Assembly: GCA_037975125.1 (NCBI GenBank)
Contig: CM075855.1
Location: 82,087,085-82,151,084 of the forward strand
DNA length: 64,000 nucleotides
DNA from: Latrodectus hesperus
Taxonomy: Eukaryota > Arthropoda > Arachnida > Araneae > Theridiidae
Direction of reading: 5' to 3'
The notes below the pieces were generated by a model that saw nothing but the letters and a program-made list of their open reading frames with translations, had not been told where the DNA came from and searched no databases. The position numbers and the translations under genes are program-made. Shown piece by piece: positions 1-17,509 of this stretch (its first letter is position 1; every line of letters starts with the position of its first letter).

Positions 1-636
1 ATGGATATATATCATGTTTTCACTTAGTTATTTTAACAAAAAAGTAAAAAGCATTTAATATTTTTTTCAATGTCCTGTTTTAGACATTTTTCAATTGACA
101 TAATCTGCAGTAGTAATGTTCATAAAACTCAGTAATCAAACTCAGTAATACAAGGCTACAATGTTTCTAACATGCATGTTGATAAATAATACAAGTTAAA
201 AAATTACTTTGCAAAACAATATGATATATATGTAATAACATTTATGAAAATATATATATTACCTAAATTTTCACTACTCATTTGGAAAATATTTGTAAAA
301 ATCATTAGACATTTAGCATACAAAATGTAAATAAAAATCTTTTTAAACTATATTCTACAAGTAAATGGTGTAAAATGATAGAGTAAGTTAGTTTATACAA
401 TAATTAAATAAAAAAAAGTGATTTCCATTACAATACATTCATAGAGACAATTATAAAATTAATTTGTAAGCCTTCATATTGCATTAAATGATTGAAATTT
501 TCTATGACAATGCTGATCAATGATTAACTTACTTACTTAATTTTGATATTTTTAATTTCAAAATAAGATATGCAAAATTTTAATATATTGTACAAAATTA
601 TGCAGCAAACATTTTCAAAGTTTGTTAATTTTATAG
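1..636. other. Intron or upstream DNA, no exon seen
   Basis: AT-rich sequence with short TA-rich runs. It ends in an acceptor-like stretch (TTTTATAG, ending at 636) before the first micro-exon. If the exons downstream are real, this is an intron whose upstream exon lies beyond the window. I found no acceptor/donor pair enclosing a convincing phase-1 exon here. Confidence 0.4.
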
Positions 637-2249
637 GAGGACAGACATTTGGTGGGAACATGAGTAAGTTATATTTTATAATATATATATATATTTATAT
701 ATATATATGCAATTAAAAATACCTAAAAATGTGGTATTAATATATATAAATGAATGCAATGTTTAAAAAGTAGATATTGTTTTCATATAAATTAATAAAT
801 CTATATTTTCCAGGTCCGGGCAAGGTCACATATATAGATGCTGATGGAAGTAAGGAATATTATACTATATTGCTACTTAATAAATGTATAAACCAATACA
901 TCATTGAAACCTATTAATAAATATTTTTATATAATATCAAAAAAAATGGAAATTAAGAGAAATGATGAAATTTATGAAATTAAAGTAAATGAATATTTTA
1001 ATATATGATATTTAAGTATGAAATTTAATAATTAAATAAGTAATCAATTCACATGAAATTCACATAGTAAAAAAATCACTGTGAAAGAAAGTCAATAATT
1101 TTGGGCTTGATTTTACATTCTTTGAAAAATTTTATCAAATCAATATAAAATAAAACAACATTAGGAGACCAAATTAAGAAATGTTACCTTCTGAAATTGA
1201 ATTTTCAGACTGTCCTTATTTTGGGTCTTAAATTTAAAGGAAAAATTTTTTAGCTTTTCAACAGTTGTTTAAATAATAGATGTGTCATTGTCAGTTAAAA
1301 AACTAATAAAAACTAACCTAATATTTGTGTATGAAGATATTATGATACATGAAGTATTAGCTGATATTTTACAAAATAGAACATTTTTTTTACCTCAGGA
1401 TAAATACAAAAAATATTTTAATTATTTACTAAATGTTTAAAAGATACATGTCATAGTATACTTATTTTATGATTTATAATATTTTGAATGTATAAAGAAT
1501 ATACTTTTCTTCTATCACCTACAAATTTTAAGATAAAATAACAATTTTGAAAACATATTACTTTAAAATTGTACTTATAAAATATATTAAATAATTATAA
1601 TATACTAATGAAAAGTTTATTCATTACGTGAAAGCTAAAAAAATTACATTTTTAGAAAAAAATCTTCTCCAGGATAATTTAATGTATATTATATTTTCAA
1701 CATGTCAACTGCAGTTTTATGTCTCTATTATTACTAGATTATTTTATATTCTTGAATTTACTCTAAGAACAAATTTCTAATTATAAATTTTTCAATTGCA
1801 GATCCTATCAGTGGAAGTATGTACTTACAAATCTTGGATAATTTTTATTACTATAATCAAATTTAAAATGTTTGTCTATGAATTACTTTTACATCTTTTA
1901 ATTCACATTTATTTTTATTTATGATAAAATTTGATGATAAATTGTACTTTCAAAACTACACTCTTTAAATATATAATTTAATTAAAAAATTTTGAATGAA
2001 AATTTTTTAATTAATTAATAAATTAAAAAATTGAGGTAGTAATTTAATAGATAAATTATAAAAATCTTAGTTGAATTTACAGTAAAATTTTTACAAATCA
2101 TAAAATTCTGAATAAAAATATTTATATTTGGTTATATTTTTCTAATTAATACTATGTAATTAGTAATGACAATTTAAAATAAAAATAATTAAATGATTAA
2201 TAATAATCAATTAATAGTTTCAGGTTTGCTAGATAGCAACAGTTCATAA
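637..2249 (+). CDS. C-terminal tail of an unrecognised gene, four micro-exons
   Basis: Four short exons share one phase. Exon A is 637..663 (27 bp), followed by GTAAGT. Exon B is 814..849 (36 bp), followed by GTAAGG. Exon C is 1802..1816 (15 bp), followed by GTATGT. Exon D runs from 2224 with the stop TAA at 2247..2249. Each is preceded by a pyrimidine-rich acceptor ending in AG, and all junctions split codons after base 1. The exons read, in order, GQTFGGNM, then S plus PGKVTYIDADG, then N plus PISG, then S plus LLDSNSS and stop. The joined peptide has no stop and is Gly/Ser-rich with a polar tail. I do not recognise the family, and no upstream exon is visible, so the protein is partial at its N-terminus. 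Matching phase at four consecutive junctions with good donors argues against chance, but transcript evidence is absent. Confidence 0.55.
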
Positions 2250-2261
2250 ATCTTTCATGGT
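2224..2261 (+). other. Last coding exon with possible 3' UTR donor
   Basis: Exon D carries the stop TAA at 2247..2249 and then 12 bases to a good donor (GTAAGT at 2262). This suggests that the 3' UTR is spliced to a further exon, the best candidate being the acceptor before 4155. The alternative is that transcription ends nearby and the donor is fortuitous. Confidence 0.4.
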
Positions 2262-4154
2262 GTAAGTATTGTGATAAATTGTAATTATATTTTCTAATTA
2301 TGTAAATTTTTTGACACACATTTAAAATTTAATAATACTAGATGAATTAGAAAAAGGCCAGGAATATTTTGATAAAGTATAAAAACCTTTTAGCTTAGGA
2401 AGAACACTAAATTGATATTGCACATTAACTCAACTAATATTTAAAAATTCACTGAAAAAATATTCTATCTTGTTACCTCTATTGTTATTCATGATTGCCA
2501 TATTATTGCAAATTCAGCAATTTGTTTATGAACAGATCATTTGAATATATTTTGTACATCTTCAAGAAAAATTATTGGAGCAATAAATGACAATATTATT
2601 TGTGTAATTTCATCAGATTGTTTCTGAGATCAATAGCAAATGATTTTAAATTTTGTGTCACAATCCATAGCCATTTTGGAAAATACCATCTTTCTTTTAG
2701 TAATTTAAATTAATAAATAGCTACAAATAGTCTCATTTTACTAATACTAATATGCAGTCAATAGTTCACTTTTATATGAAAACCCAAAATGTGTCATTCA
2801 AATAAAAAAAAAACTTCAGTATAAAGAATAATATCCATTTTCATACTATCTGGTTAAAAGATCCACATCATTGCAGTTCTATGGCTCACTCTAGCATCAA
2901 CTCCTAAAAAGTGTATTAGTAATGTCTAAATTTTCTTATCATAACAGATTCAACTAATATATTTACAGGCTCAAATGAGTTGAAATTGATGTAATGTGAT
3001 TGGTAAAGGTACTTTTGCTTCCCCTACCCTTCCAACACCAATTTTTCCTCGCTTAATCCTTATGAATACATCTGATTCAAATTGAATGTTTTTATTATTT
3101 GATGCAGTGTTGTTTTACTCTATTAACATCAAATATTTATTAACACACACAACTCAAAGCAGAAGTAACTGGTTTTGTCAATTAATTATAAGAGGTGAGC
3201 CACTGCTGCTTGAAACTTAAGGTTCATAACAAAATTTTGGTACCATGGATTAGAAAATTTCAAATAACCAAAAAATAGGTGAATGCCAATAAATTCACTT
3301 TTTAAAGTATATTAATTCCAATTGTTTGGCCATAATCACGTCAGAAAATATTTTAAGTGACTTTTGCATATAAATGAAAATTTTTATTTTGAACTGGCAA
3401 TTCATACATTTTTAATGCAATGTTATTTATATATTTACATATATACATATTATATTTATTATTATTATATATACATTATTATATATTACATAGTATACAT
3501 TATTATTATATATACATATTATATATATAAATATATATATTTGTATATTTCTATCACATAACTTTCTGGTTTAAATATGTATAAAGACAAGGAAGTAAAG
3601 ATGCAATATACAATTTATAATAACGACAAGAATTTACATTTCAGATTGCAATTTACATATGGCAATCAGATTGTAATTTACATATTGGCAATTTACATGT
3701 TATATAATAGATACTAGTCAACACAGAACATAGTCATATTGATAAATTAGCCTTCAATATTTAAATAATGTTGTGCTAATATAGTGTGTGTAAATATAGT
3801 GCTTATTTTATAATACTAACAAATTATCAGATATAATCACAAAAGTTAAATATTTTAATCTAAATAAACATTATCTAATTAGCTTTTGAAATACAATTCT
3901 ATTTAAATAAATTTAGTATTGTTATTTAAGAAAAATTTAAATTGTTTTTTAACATTTTGCTCTTTATAAATAAAATGTAAATTATTTCATGGTAAATCAA
4001 TGGAATTTTTCTGCTGAAAAAAATAAACTTAAATTTCAAATTTCTTATTAAAATAATATACGGAGAATGTATTTCACTGAAACAAAATTTACTATTTTTA
4101 TGATTCCTATAGATTGTGAAATTGTGAGCTTAATAACTTTATTAATTTTTACAG
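2262..4154 (+). other. Candidate 3' UTR intron, no gene seen
   Basis: AT-rich, non-coding. It includes a low-complexity TA/TTA-rich patch at about 3414..3550; the small open frame there (3364..3561) encodes mostly Tyr/Ile and is an artefact of the simple repeat. It ends in a pyrimidine tract and ACAG just before 4155. Confidence 0.35.
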
Positions 4155-4275
4155 GTCAATTTTGAATTTCAAATCCAAGCAAACAGATAATCAACGCAAG
4201 TTTTTAATGTAAAATTTATTCTGTAATGTTATAAAAATAACAAAGACTGAAAAATAAATTGTTGCATAAGCTTAT
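4155..4275 (+). other. Candidate terminal 3' UTR exon
   Basis: The stretch begins after TTTTTACAG and contains AATAAA at 4253..4258. Together with the donor at 2262 it could be the last, non-coding exon of the micro-exon gene. There is no open frame of note. Inferred from splice and poly(A) signals only. Confidence 0.35.
4253..4258 (+). terminator. Poly(A) signal AATAAA
   Basis: Canonical hexamer in the candidate terminal exon. In DNA this AT-rich such hexamers are common, so support comes only from its position after the acceptor at 4154. Confidence 0.35.
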
Positions 4276-6208
4276 GGTAATGTGTTTTATTTCAGCAATC
4301 ATTCTAAATATTCATAAAAATATTGAGACATTTTTGCTTGCAGTATGATTTAGAAAATAATAGAATACTTTGTGAACACATGAACTCATAGAGTGATTTG
4401 TTCAATAAATCTAAAAGCAATTGATAAAACTTAAATGATGTTTTATATTAATAAACAAATATTTTTAAGCATAATAATTCTAATAAGTTATATTTAATGT
4501 TCTAATTTCATTTAACAGCCAATAATTCTAACAATCATATAATACTTAGCATATCTTTATATAAATTAGACCCTAAGTATATTGGTACATTAAACAGATG
4601 TATCTATATATTTTAAAAAAGTCTACGAGGCAAAAATATTGAATTGTGTAGAAAGTTGACGTTATTTATATCTTTCAAATTAATTGTTGTTTATATATTA
4701 CCCAACATATTTTTGATATTTTAAGAAGTGTGTTAAAAGTCAAATTGTATCTGAATGGGAAATGTATACTTTTCGTAAATAGCATATGGCGTGAAATTCT
4801 TCAAGATTTTGTTATTTAAATTAAGTGATAAGAGTCTGAGATATGTTGCAATGACCTCTCAAATTTTTAACAATATGTGCCAAAAATGAGTGAGAATTTT
4901 TAAGATCAAATTTTTTCAAACAAAAAAATTTATAATTTTAACACAACAATTCTAGGAACACCAAATTATTTGATGTTAACAGAAACAAATAATTTAACAA
5001 AAAATAAAAACATAGGATGCTAAAATGTGTTGATTCCTTAATTTTTTTTTTAAATCAGATATAAAAATGGACATTTTATAAAATGAAAACTACTTCACGT
5101 TTATAAACAAAATTGCAACATATTAATTTAAAGCAAAATATTAACAGAAAAAAAGTTTGATTTAAAAAACCAAAATGTGTGAATGCCACAAATTTTGAAA
5201 CCATTTTTTCAGTTTCTGAAATTTAAAATTTGTTTTAAGAAAAATCAGTTGATAAATATTTTTTAAAAAAAGTATTTATAAATTAAAATAAAATATCAAA
5301 AAAGTATTTGATTTCAATAAAATGTGTTTTAAGAAATGTTGAATGTCACAGTAGATCCTGCAGTTAAATTTTGAAAAAACTTAGATTTCAGTTTAAAAAA
5401 ATACATCAGTCTTCCTCAAACTTTATGTAAGAATCTTTATGAATTAAATTTTAATTTAATAGATGAGGTTCCTGATATGCAAACTAAATTTTTAAAATAA
5501 ACTAAATAAATAAGAAAATTATCTATTTCTAATAAAAAAATTGCTTTTAATTCATCGAATTATAACTAGCAGGTAATTTTATTTGATTCAATGTTTCTGT
5601 TTAATATCATTTTACACATAAATTAATGATTGCAAATATTGTCGAGCGAAAAATGTCTGTTTGCATTCAACATCATAAAATATAGCAGAGAAAAGAACAA
5701 ATATTTGCAGTATAAATATGAATCCTTAAATTGTACTGACTCTAGACAGATAAATATAGTTTTGACACAATTTTTACAAATGAGCTAATTTTGCATTCTA
5801 GAAATTATTAAAAATTCTACAAAATAAAAGAGCAACATTTTTAAAAAGAATTATGAACATTATTAATTCAATACAGCTATAACTAAATACAGCATTTTCT
5901 AAGTGATTACTTTGGTGAATATATTAAATAAATGATTATATATCTGAATAATTTAAAAATACTGTACATTAATTAATCAACACTTTCATAGAATGTCAAA
6001 AAATTCTTCAGATTTTCCTTATTGCTAATAATATTAATAAATAAACTTAATAACTTTTTAAAATTAAATTCTAAATACGCTTTCCTTGAGCAGGTCTTTA
6101 AGTTCTTTATTAAATGCAGGACATTTATACAAAAGAAGACAGGAAAATCAAGTCATACAAAAGATACGGTGCAAATTCTCATTCTAATGTATTCATAAAT
6201 TTGAATGG
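4276..6208. other. AT-rich DNA, no gene seen
   Basis: No open frame above 60 codons, no recognisable element ends and no RNA gene seen. Short A and T runs only. Confidence 0.5.
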
Positions 6209-6216
6209 CGCTCCCT

Positions 6217-9200
6217 TAGAGATGGCCGTTATTTAATGGAACTGTTATTTAAGAACCGTTATCAAAAAATAACCGTTTAATAAATAACGCGTTCTTCAAA
6301 AATTATGTTATTAAGATAACGTTTTTCTTTTCCTTAACTGCTAAAATCGTTCCTGTAATGGTAACTTCTCAAAGTCGTTACGGTATTGTAGAACGTTTCC
6401 ACATTATGTTATTTTGTAGCGTTAAAGCTGTTCTCGTTGTTTTGTAACGTTAAAGCTATTCTCGTTGTTTTGTAACGTTAAAGCTGTTCTCGTTGTTTTG
6501 TAACGTTAAAGCTGTTCTCGTTGTTTTGTAACGTTAAAGCTGTTCTCGTTGTTGTAACGCTAACACTGTGCTCGTTGTTTTGTAACGTTAAAGTCGTTAT
6601 CGTTGTTTTGTTACTTCCGGAATATTAAAAATGTTCTCGTTGTTTTGTAACTTTAAGGCCGTTATCGCTATTTTAGAATTTCCGGAACTTTAAAGCCAAA
6701 ATCGTTGTTTCGCAACGAAATTTTAAGTTGTTATTACGTTGTTTTGGTTTCTAACATTGACATTGAGATTTCTCGGGAACACATTCCAAGCTTTTGCTTG
6801 GTCCGTTGCGTTGCTTAGCAACTAAGAATGTATACTTTTCGGTTCCTCACTTTGATGAAGGAAAGTTAACTGAAAAGTGAATGCATGAATAAATATATTT
6901 CATTTTAAAAAAGATTAAAACATTTGTAACAATGGGGATTTTTAAAAATACATTTTATGTTAATATTTTACGGGGATTTTATTTATTTTCTGCCTTTATT
7001 TATAATTATTTTTTGTGAATTTTAGCATATTTTTTTATTAAACTGAACATTTTTTTAGAAACTTCAAACTATGCTCGCATATCAAAGCAAAGGTGAAATA
7101 TTTTAAATTCAATTTCAAATTTCTGGAATTAATTTTTATAAATTAAAAAGATTAAAAGAAGAAACTAACGTACCATTCGATAAAATTTGGATCAAACTAA
7201 TAATATATATATAATTAAATTTGAAATTTACTTTAAGAATTAATATATTGTAAAAATAATTTTTTGACACTAATAATTTTTTTATTTATTGAGAAAGCAT
7301 CATCATAATTTATTAAAATTAATTTATATAAATAAAATTTTAATTATTTTAAATGATAATATACTTGATTACATTAAAATAATATTCTTAATGTAATAAG
7401 TTTACTGTCCTAAAAATGTATTTAATGTACTGGAATAAAAGAATTGCATCATATTTCTTGTAGGAAGCCATTTATAAAATTTGTTTTGAAATAAAAAGTA
7501 TTATTGTTGTTAAGTTATTAAGAATCATGATAATAAATGTTGCAATGTATATAATTATATTAAATTAATTCATGTATATTTGTAAATGTAGTTGTATTTA
7601 TTTAATATTTGAAAATAAAATCACAATAAAATTAATATCCTACGTATTACAGCTGCAAATTCTAAATTTTCATCATTTATTTTTCAGGTTAAGTTGTAAT
7701 TATGAGGAAAAAAATTGTTCATAAAAAGATCTTTTCTGTAGTTTTATTCCTATCTAATTTCAATATAAATCTTTAAATATAATTAGCTCTACTCATGCCA
7801 TAGAGTTATCTCTTAAGGCCATTGTGAACTGGACAGTTTACAGTAAACATTTGAGCAATATACATTTTACTAGCACATTTCAAATTATCTTTCCAGTACA
7901 TTTTTAACAGTATTTATACATTTTCCCAGTACATTTTTTACAGATATATAATTATAGTTATTTTATTTCTTTATGTGGATACTATTTTCTGTATTTTTAA
8001 AGTTATTTCTCTATATATAATCTATGATATTATATCATTATTTTAAACATACATGTCTTTCAAGATGAGTGCATGAGAGTTTTCCAAGTTTACTCCCTTG
8101 CATAGACATTTGCAGTCTATTTATTTAAAACATTACTTTAAGCATTTACATATTAAAGTAACTTTTCTTCAATTAAATTTCAAATGAATAAGAATTACAT
8201 TAATTTGAAAGACTATAATAAGTAAATAACTATGGAATTTTATATAACATATATTCCTCAGCAATCATAAAAAGAAATGACAAGTAATAACTGTTTTTAT
8301 AGTATGTAAAGTAAAAATGTTAATTCTATTTATTAATTTATTTGAGCTCTTATGATATCAAAAGATACTTGCAGATCAAACAATACAAATTAAAAATTTT
8401 ACTAGTTGATAAAATTCTTCATTTATAACAAAAACTTTTGTATATGCAAATAATTTTAAAAACTGTAAATTTATGTATTGTGTCAATAGTAAAAAACTGC
8501 ATCTGAATTATTTACTGTAGTAATGCGTTTATCTATTTTACAGAAGCAATTTTCATACATTTTTATTTAAAAATACTGTTTAATTGTTAGTTCTTTAAAT
8601 TCACACACACACATTTTATTAATACCACATAGCTCTCTTATTTTTACTTCCCCGTGAGGAGTAATTTCGTCTAGTAAAAATATTTAAGATAAATACACAA
8701 TTGAAGCATATAGAACAGTGAAATCATGTATATGAAGTAAAATTCTATAACTTATCATAAAGGCAAATTCCTATATTCGAATATTTTCTCGTAAGTACTA
8801 AATATTCTGGTTTACATATACAATTCTTTATTTTTAAAGAAAATATTATTTTCTATTTATGTTCATAAATATGTAATTTTATAACGTCTGTATAGATCCG
8901 ATTTTCCTTTTATTACATAAATTTATATAAAAATTAAATTCAATTAAAATGTTTAATATTGAAAAATAATTTATCTGAAATAGTAAAATATAATTAATTA
9001 TTAAATATAAGTTAGTTTAATGTATATCGCTGGTTAAATTATCATTAAAATGATTTCACTATTTGAAAACTGTGGGTTCGATACTGATATAACCATAAAC
9101 AATGATGGATGGTGCTCTTTGGATATTGATTAATCGCATGGTTATATTTATAAGTTGATAAGATTGTAAAATTAAGAAATTTCGATCAAAATTCAACTTT

Positions 9201-9947
9201 TTAATTATATTGTGTCTCTAATTAGAGAAATACTTTTTCCAAGAAGATATATTTTAAGATTTATTCGAGCATAAGTGATATACTCAATAGTAATCTTTAG
9301 TGTAAAAGAAACATCAGTTAAAATTTATAAGAATTCATAATAGAAATTACATTGAGGAATAAATTAAATTCATCTTGTGAGAAACTGAATTATGCTTGGT
9401 TTAAAAAATTTCAAATTTAGACATATTTTATACATTAAAGTAATAAAATATATTAATAAGGAGTTAAGATCATTGGGAAACAAATTATGTAAATACACAT
9501 TACTTAAGAATTTTTAACTGTAAATAAATCAATTGACAGTAAAAAAAATTATAAATCTTAGTTAATCCATTGCAATTAGTTTAAAAAATAAGTAAATGAA
9601 AATCAGTTTAGACTTAAATGTTGAATTTCCGTATAGTAAAGTAGGAAATTATTAAAAAATTCATTAAAGATTATAACAAAAATCATTAAAATTTCTTTCA
9701 GTAAGTGATTTTCGATGCTCAGTCACTAAAATTCACCTTACACCTCATTTCCTCAAAAAACCAGTTTTGTCACCCCACGAAAGCTTCCTTTCGCTCCATA
9801 GAATTTCCAAGAGGCCAAAGGGAACGGATTTCTTAGAATAACTTTCCAAAAAGCCGTTATTTGATAACGCTTTCTAGAACATGTTATTTCCTTGGAACGT
9901 AACGTTGATAACTAGTTATTCAAAAATAACTGCTTTTGCCATCTCTA
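6217..9947. mobile_element. Non-autonomous hAT-like element, 3.7 kb
   Basis: The ends are a perfect 10-bp inverted repeat: TAGAGATGGC at 6217..6226 and GCCATCTCTA at 9938..9947. They are flanked by an identical 8-bp direct repeat, CGCTCCCT, at 6209..6216 and 9948..9955. An 8-bp target duplication with a TAGAG-type terminus is characteristic of the hAT superfamily. Subterminal DNA on both sides is rich in GTTAT/ATAAC motifs (6226..6320 and 9840..9935), as expected for transposase-binding arrays. No transposase frame survives inside; most of the interior (6900..9770) is AT-rich filler. The element is therefore an internally replaced or decayed non-autonomous copy. Confidence 0.7.
6410..6660. 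repeat. 28-bp minisatellite inside the hAT-like element
   Basis: About five near-identical 28-bp units (core AACGTTAAAGCTGTTCTCG, then TTGTTTTGT), followed by several diverged units to about 6720. It lies close to the left end of the 6217..9947 element, so it may be an expanded subterminal motif array rather than an unrelated satellite. Confidence 0.75.
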
Positions 9948-9989
9948 CGCTCCCTCTATGCAATATCTCCTAACTACCTGTTTGGGAAG

Positions 9990-10200
9990 TGTTGCGAATG
10001 GCAGCACCTCACCCACCAATCATGTGCCGTGCGCATCCCGCACGAGCTGACGTCATATGTTGATATTTTTCTCTCTTAAGTAGACCTTGTAAACTTTGTC
10101 CTTGTTGTTTATAATGTTCTGTGTGCTTTATTAAATGTTATTTTCGTTTAACATTCTGAGTTTTATTCAGTAAAATTAATTAATGTGTCGAAATACGACA
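9990..10200 (+). mobile_element. Candidate solo LTR, 211 bp
   Basis: The stretch begins TGTTGCGAATGG and ends AATACGACA, giving TG...CA ends. It is more GC-rich than its surroundings and resembles Gypsy-type LTR termini as I recall them from arthropods. No matching 4 to 6 bp target duplication is visible (GGAAG before, TCGGG after), and no primer-binding site or coding region follows. It could be the LTR remnant of a truncated element or a promoter-like region of another kind. Confidence 0.35.
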
Positions 10201-10225
10201 TCGGGTAGATGTCAGCCCTGCTTAA

Positions 10226-10302
10226 ACTTTTTTGAGTTGTTTCGTTATAGAGCGTAACGTTACAGGAAGTGTGTTGCCGTTTCCCAATCAACTCCAAAAA
10301 GT
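10226..10302. repeat. Short imperfect inverted repeat
   Basis: ACTTTTTTGAGTTG at 10226..10239 is matched by its reverse complement, with one mismatch, at 10289..10302. The loop is about 49 bases. It could be a tiny fold-back element or part of the internal region of the adjoining LTR element. Confidence 0.45.
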
Positions 10303-10415
10303 GCAGCAAAAATATAATCAAATTAATATAAAGTTAATATACACAGATTTTCAAAATAAAATATAATCAATATTTAAAATTTCTATACTTAAATATGCCA
10401 AAATTAATTTTAGTT

Positions 10416-10640
10416 TATTTTTTTTATTACATACATATATTTTCAGACTTGTATGCTTGATTCTTGAGATCCGCTTGTAAGCCTTCGTCGATAATAGGAC
10501 AAATAGCACAATGACAGATGTACAACCACAGAAGAATGACGAAGAAAACACCCAGGGCCACGGTGGGAATCGAACCCACACTCCTACGCTCTCAAGCGAT
10601 TAGCGGAGTGACACTTTGACTACTCAGCCACGTAGCGCCC
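10416..10640 (-). mobile_element. tRNA-derived SINE with A-rich tail, complete
   Basis: On the minus strand the element starts with a tRNA-like head at 10640. It has a box A-like stretch (GTGGCTGAGTAGTC) and a box B (GGTTCGATTCCC), and the head resembles tRNA-Ser. A non-tRNA body follows, and the element ends in an A/T-rich tail at about 10416..10435. A perfect 10-bp target duplication, AATTTTAGTT, lies at 10406..10415 and 10641..10650. The acceptor stem is mispaired, so this is a SINE head and not a functional tRNA gene. The minus-strand open frame of 76 codons across it is not a gene. Confidence 0.75.
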
Positions 10641-10803
10641 AATTTTAGTTCACTGAACGAATATTCACAGCTAGCATATATTTTCAGAAACAGTAAGGTG
10701 CTTTGAAGTCCTACTCTCATACTTTGAAAAACATTTTCACTATATGAACATATATACGTTCAATATGTTTAGTTTTTTTTTTTAAAACATGCATAAATTT
10801 CTT

Positions 10804-11402
<599 letters not shown>

Positions 11403-11404
11403 TA

Positions 11405-12422
11405 CACTACTGGCCATTAAAATTGCTACACTTGGTGTTGCGGCACACCAGACACGTGAAATTTACATGACAGGTAGAACTTGCTGTAATATGCAAATGA
11501 TTAGATTTTCAGCGCATTCATACAAAGCAGGTGACAGTAGCGACATCTACAATGTGTATAAAATCAGAGATTTGGCAGCAGTTTTCTCATACTCAATTTC
11601 CGTTTCAACGTTGTTTTCGGCAAAGAAAGTTGTTGTAATGCCTCGTGTAAGAAGAAGAAATGCCTATCAGCAGGTGTCTGACTTTGATCGAGGAAGGATT
11701 ATAGCCTACCGGGATTGCGGTTTATCGTACCGCAATGTTGCTGCTCGCATCGGTCGAGACCCCATGACTGTTAGCAGATTATGAAATCGATGGGTCCAGG
11801 ACAATCATACAGAATGTCATGTAGGATCTCAGCGACCCCCCATCACTAACAGCAGAGAAGACAGACATCTTATCCGCATGGTCACAAGGGATCGTACAGC
11901 CACGTCACGAACCCTGAGTCGAGGAATGGAGTCATTTGCAAGTCAACAAGTTTCTGCTAGAATAGTTCGACGACGTTTGCAGCAGCATGGATTGACTGCA
12001 CGGCGACCATGGCTTGGGCTACCATTGACGCTGCGTCACAGACAGGAGCGCCTTTAATGGTGTGATCAGCGACGAACCTGGACGCGGGAATGGCATCATG
12101 TCATGTTTACAGTTGAATCTCGGTTCTGTATACAGGACCATGTTGGCCGCATCCATGTTTGGAGGCATCGTGGGGAACGGGCATTGCCAGCTTGCATTGG
12201 ACATCGCCATACTGTCCCATCTGCTGGAGTGATGATATCGGGTGCCATTGGATACACGTCTCGATCACCTCTTGTTCACATAACGGGCACTTTGAACAGC
12301 AACCGTTACATTTCCGATGTGTTAAGGTCTGTGGCTCTGCCCTATCTTCGAGACCTCCCTAATGCTTTGTTTCAAAAGGATAATGCACGACCACATGTTG
12401 CCCGTACTGTTCTGAATTTCCT

Positions 12423-12424
<2 letters not shown>
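11405..12424 (+). mobile_element. Tc1-like transposon, 3' end missing
   Basis: A TA dinucleotide (11403..11404, the usual Tc1 target) precedes a terminus starting CACTACTGGCCATT. A 5' leader of about 230 bp and the transposase gene follow. Homology stops abruptly at 12424, where an (AT)n tract begins. The last part of the transposase, including the third catalytic residue, and the right inverted repeat are absent. Confidence 0.8.
11638..12424 (+). pseudogene. Tc1/mariner-family transposase, inactivated
   Basis: The start ATG at 11638 gives MPRVRRRNAYQQVSDFDRGR, the N-terminal paired-like helix-turn-helix region of Tc1-type transposases (YRDCGLSYRNVAARIGRD). One frame is kept for about 260 codons, with only two stops: TGA at 11782 (where Trp is expected before NRW) and TAA at 12055 (where Gln is expected in RQERLQW). 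The first catalytic Asp is lost: the usual SDESRF motif reads TVESRF near 12106. The second is kept (KDNARPH, near 12385). The third lies beyond the break. The changes are mostly single substitutions, so this is a fairly recent dead copy. It would have acted as a cut-and-paste DDE transposase. Confidence 0.85.

Positions 12425-12487
<63 letters not shown>
12425..12487. repeat. (AT)n microsatellite at transposon break
   Basis: 63 bp of uninterrupted AT starting directly after the Tc1 codons for NFLD. Confidence 0.95.
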
Positions 12488-17501
<5,014 letters not shown>

Positions 17502-17509
17502 GCTTAAAG

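Noticed and set aside
6410..6660. CRISPR-like regular array
   Set aside because: The units are directly adjacent with no spacers, in a eukaryotic transposon arm; it is a minisatellite.
10351..10640. tRNA-Ser gene and a 76-codon frame on the minus strand
   Set aside because: Box A and B are present but the acceptor stem does not pair, and a body, A-rich tail and 10-bp target duplication identify a SINE.
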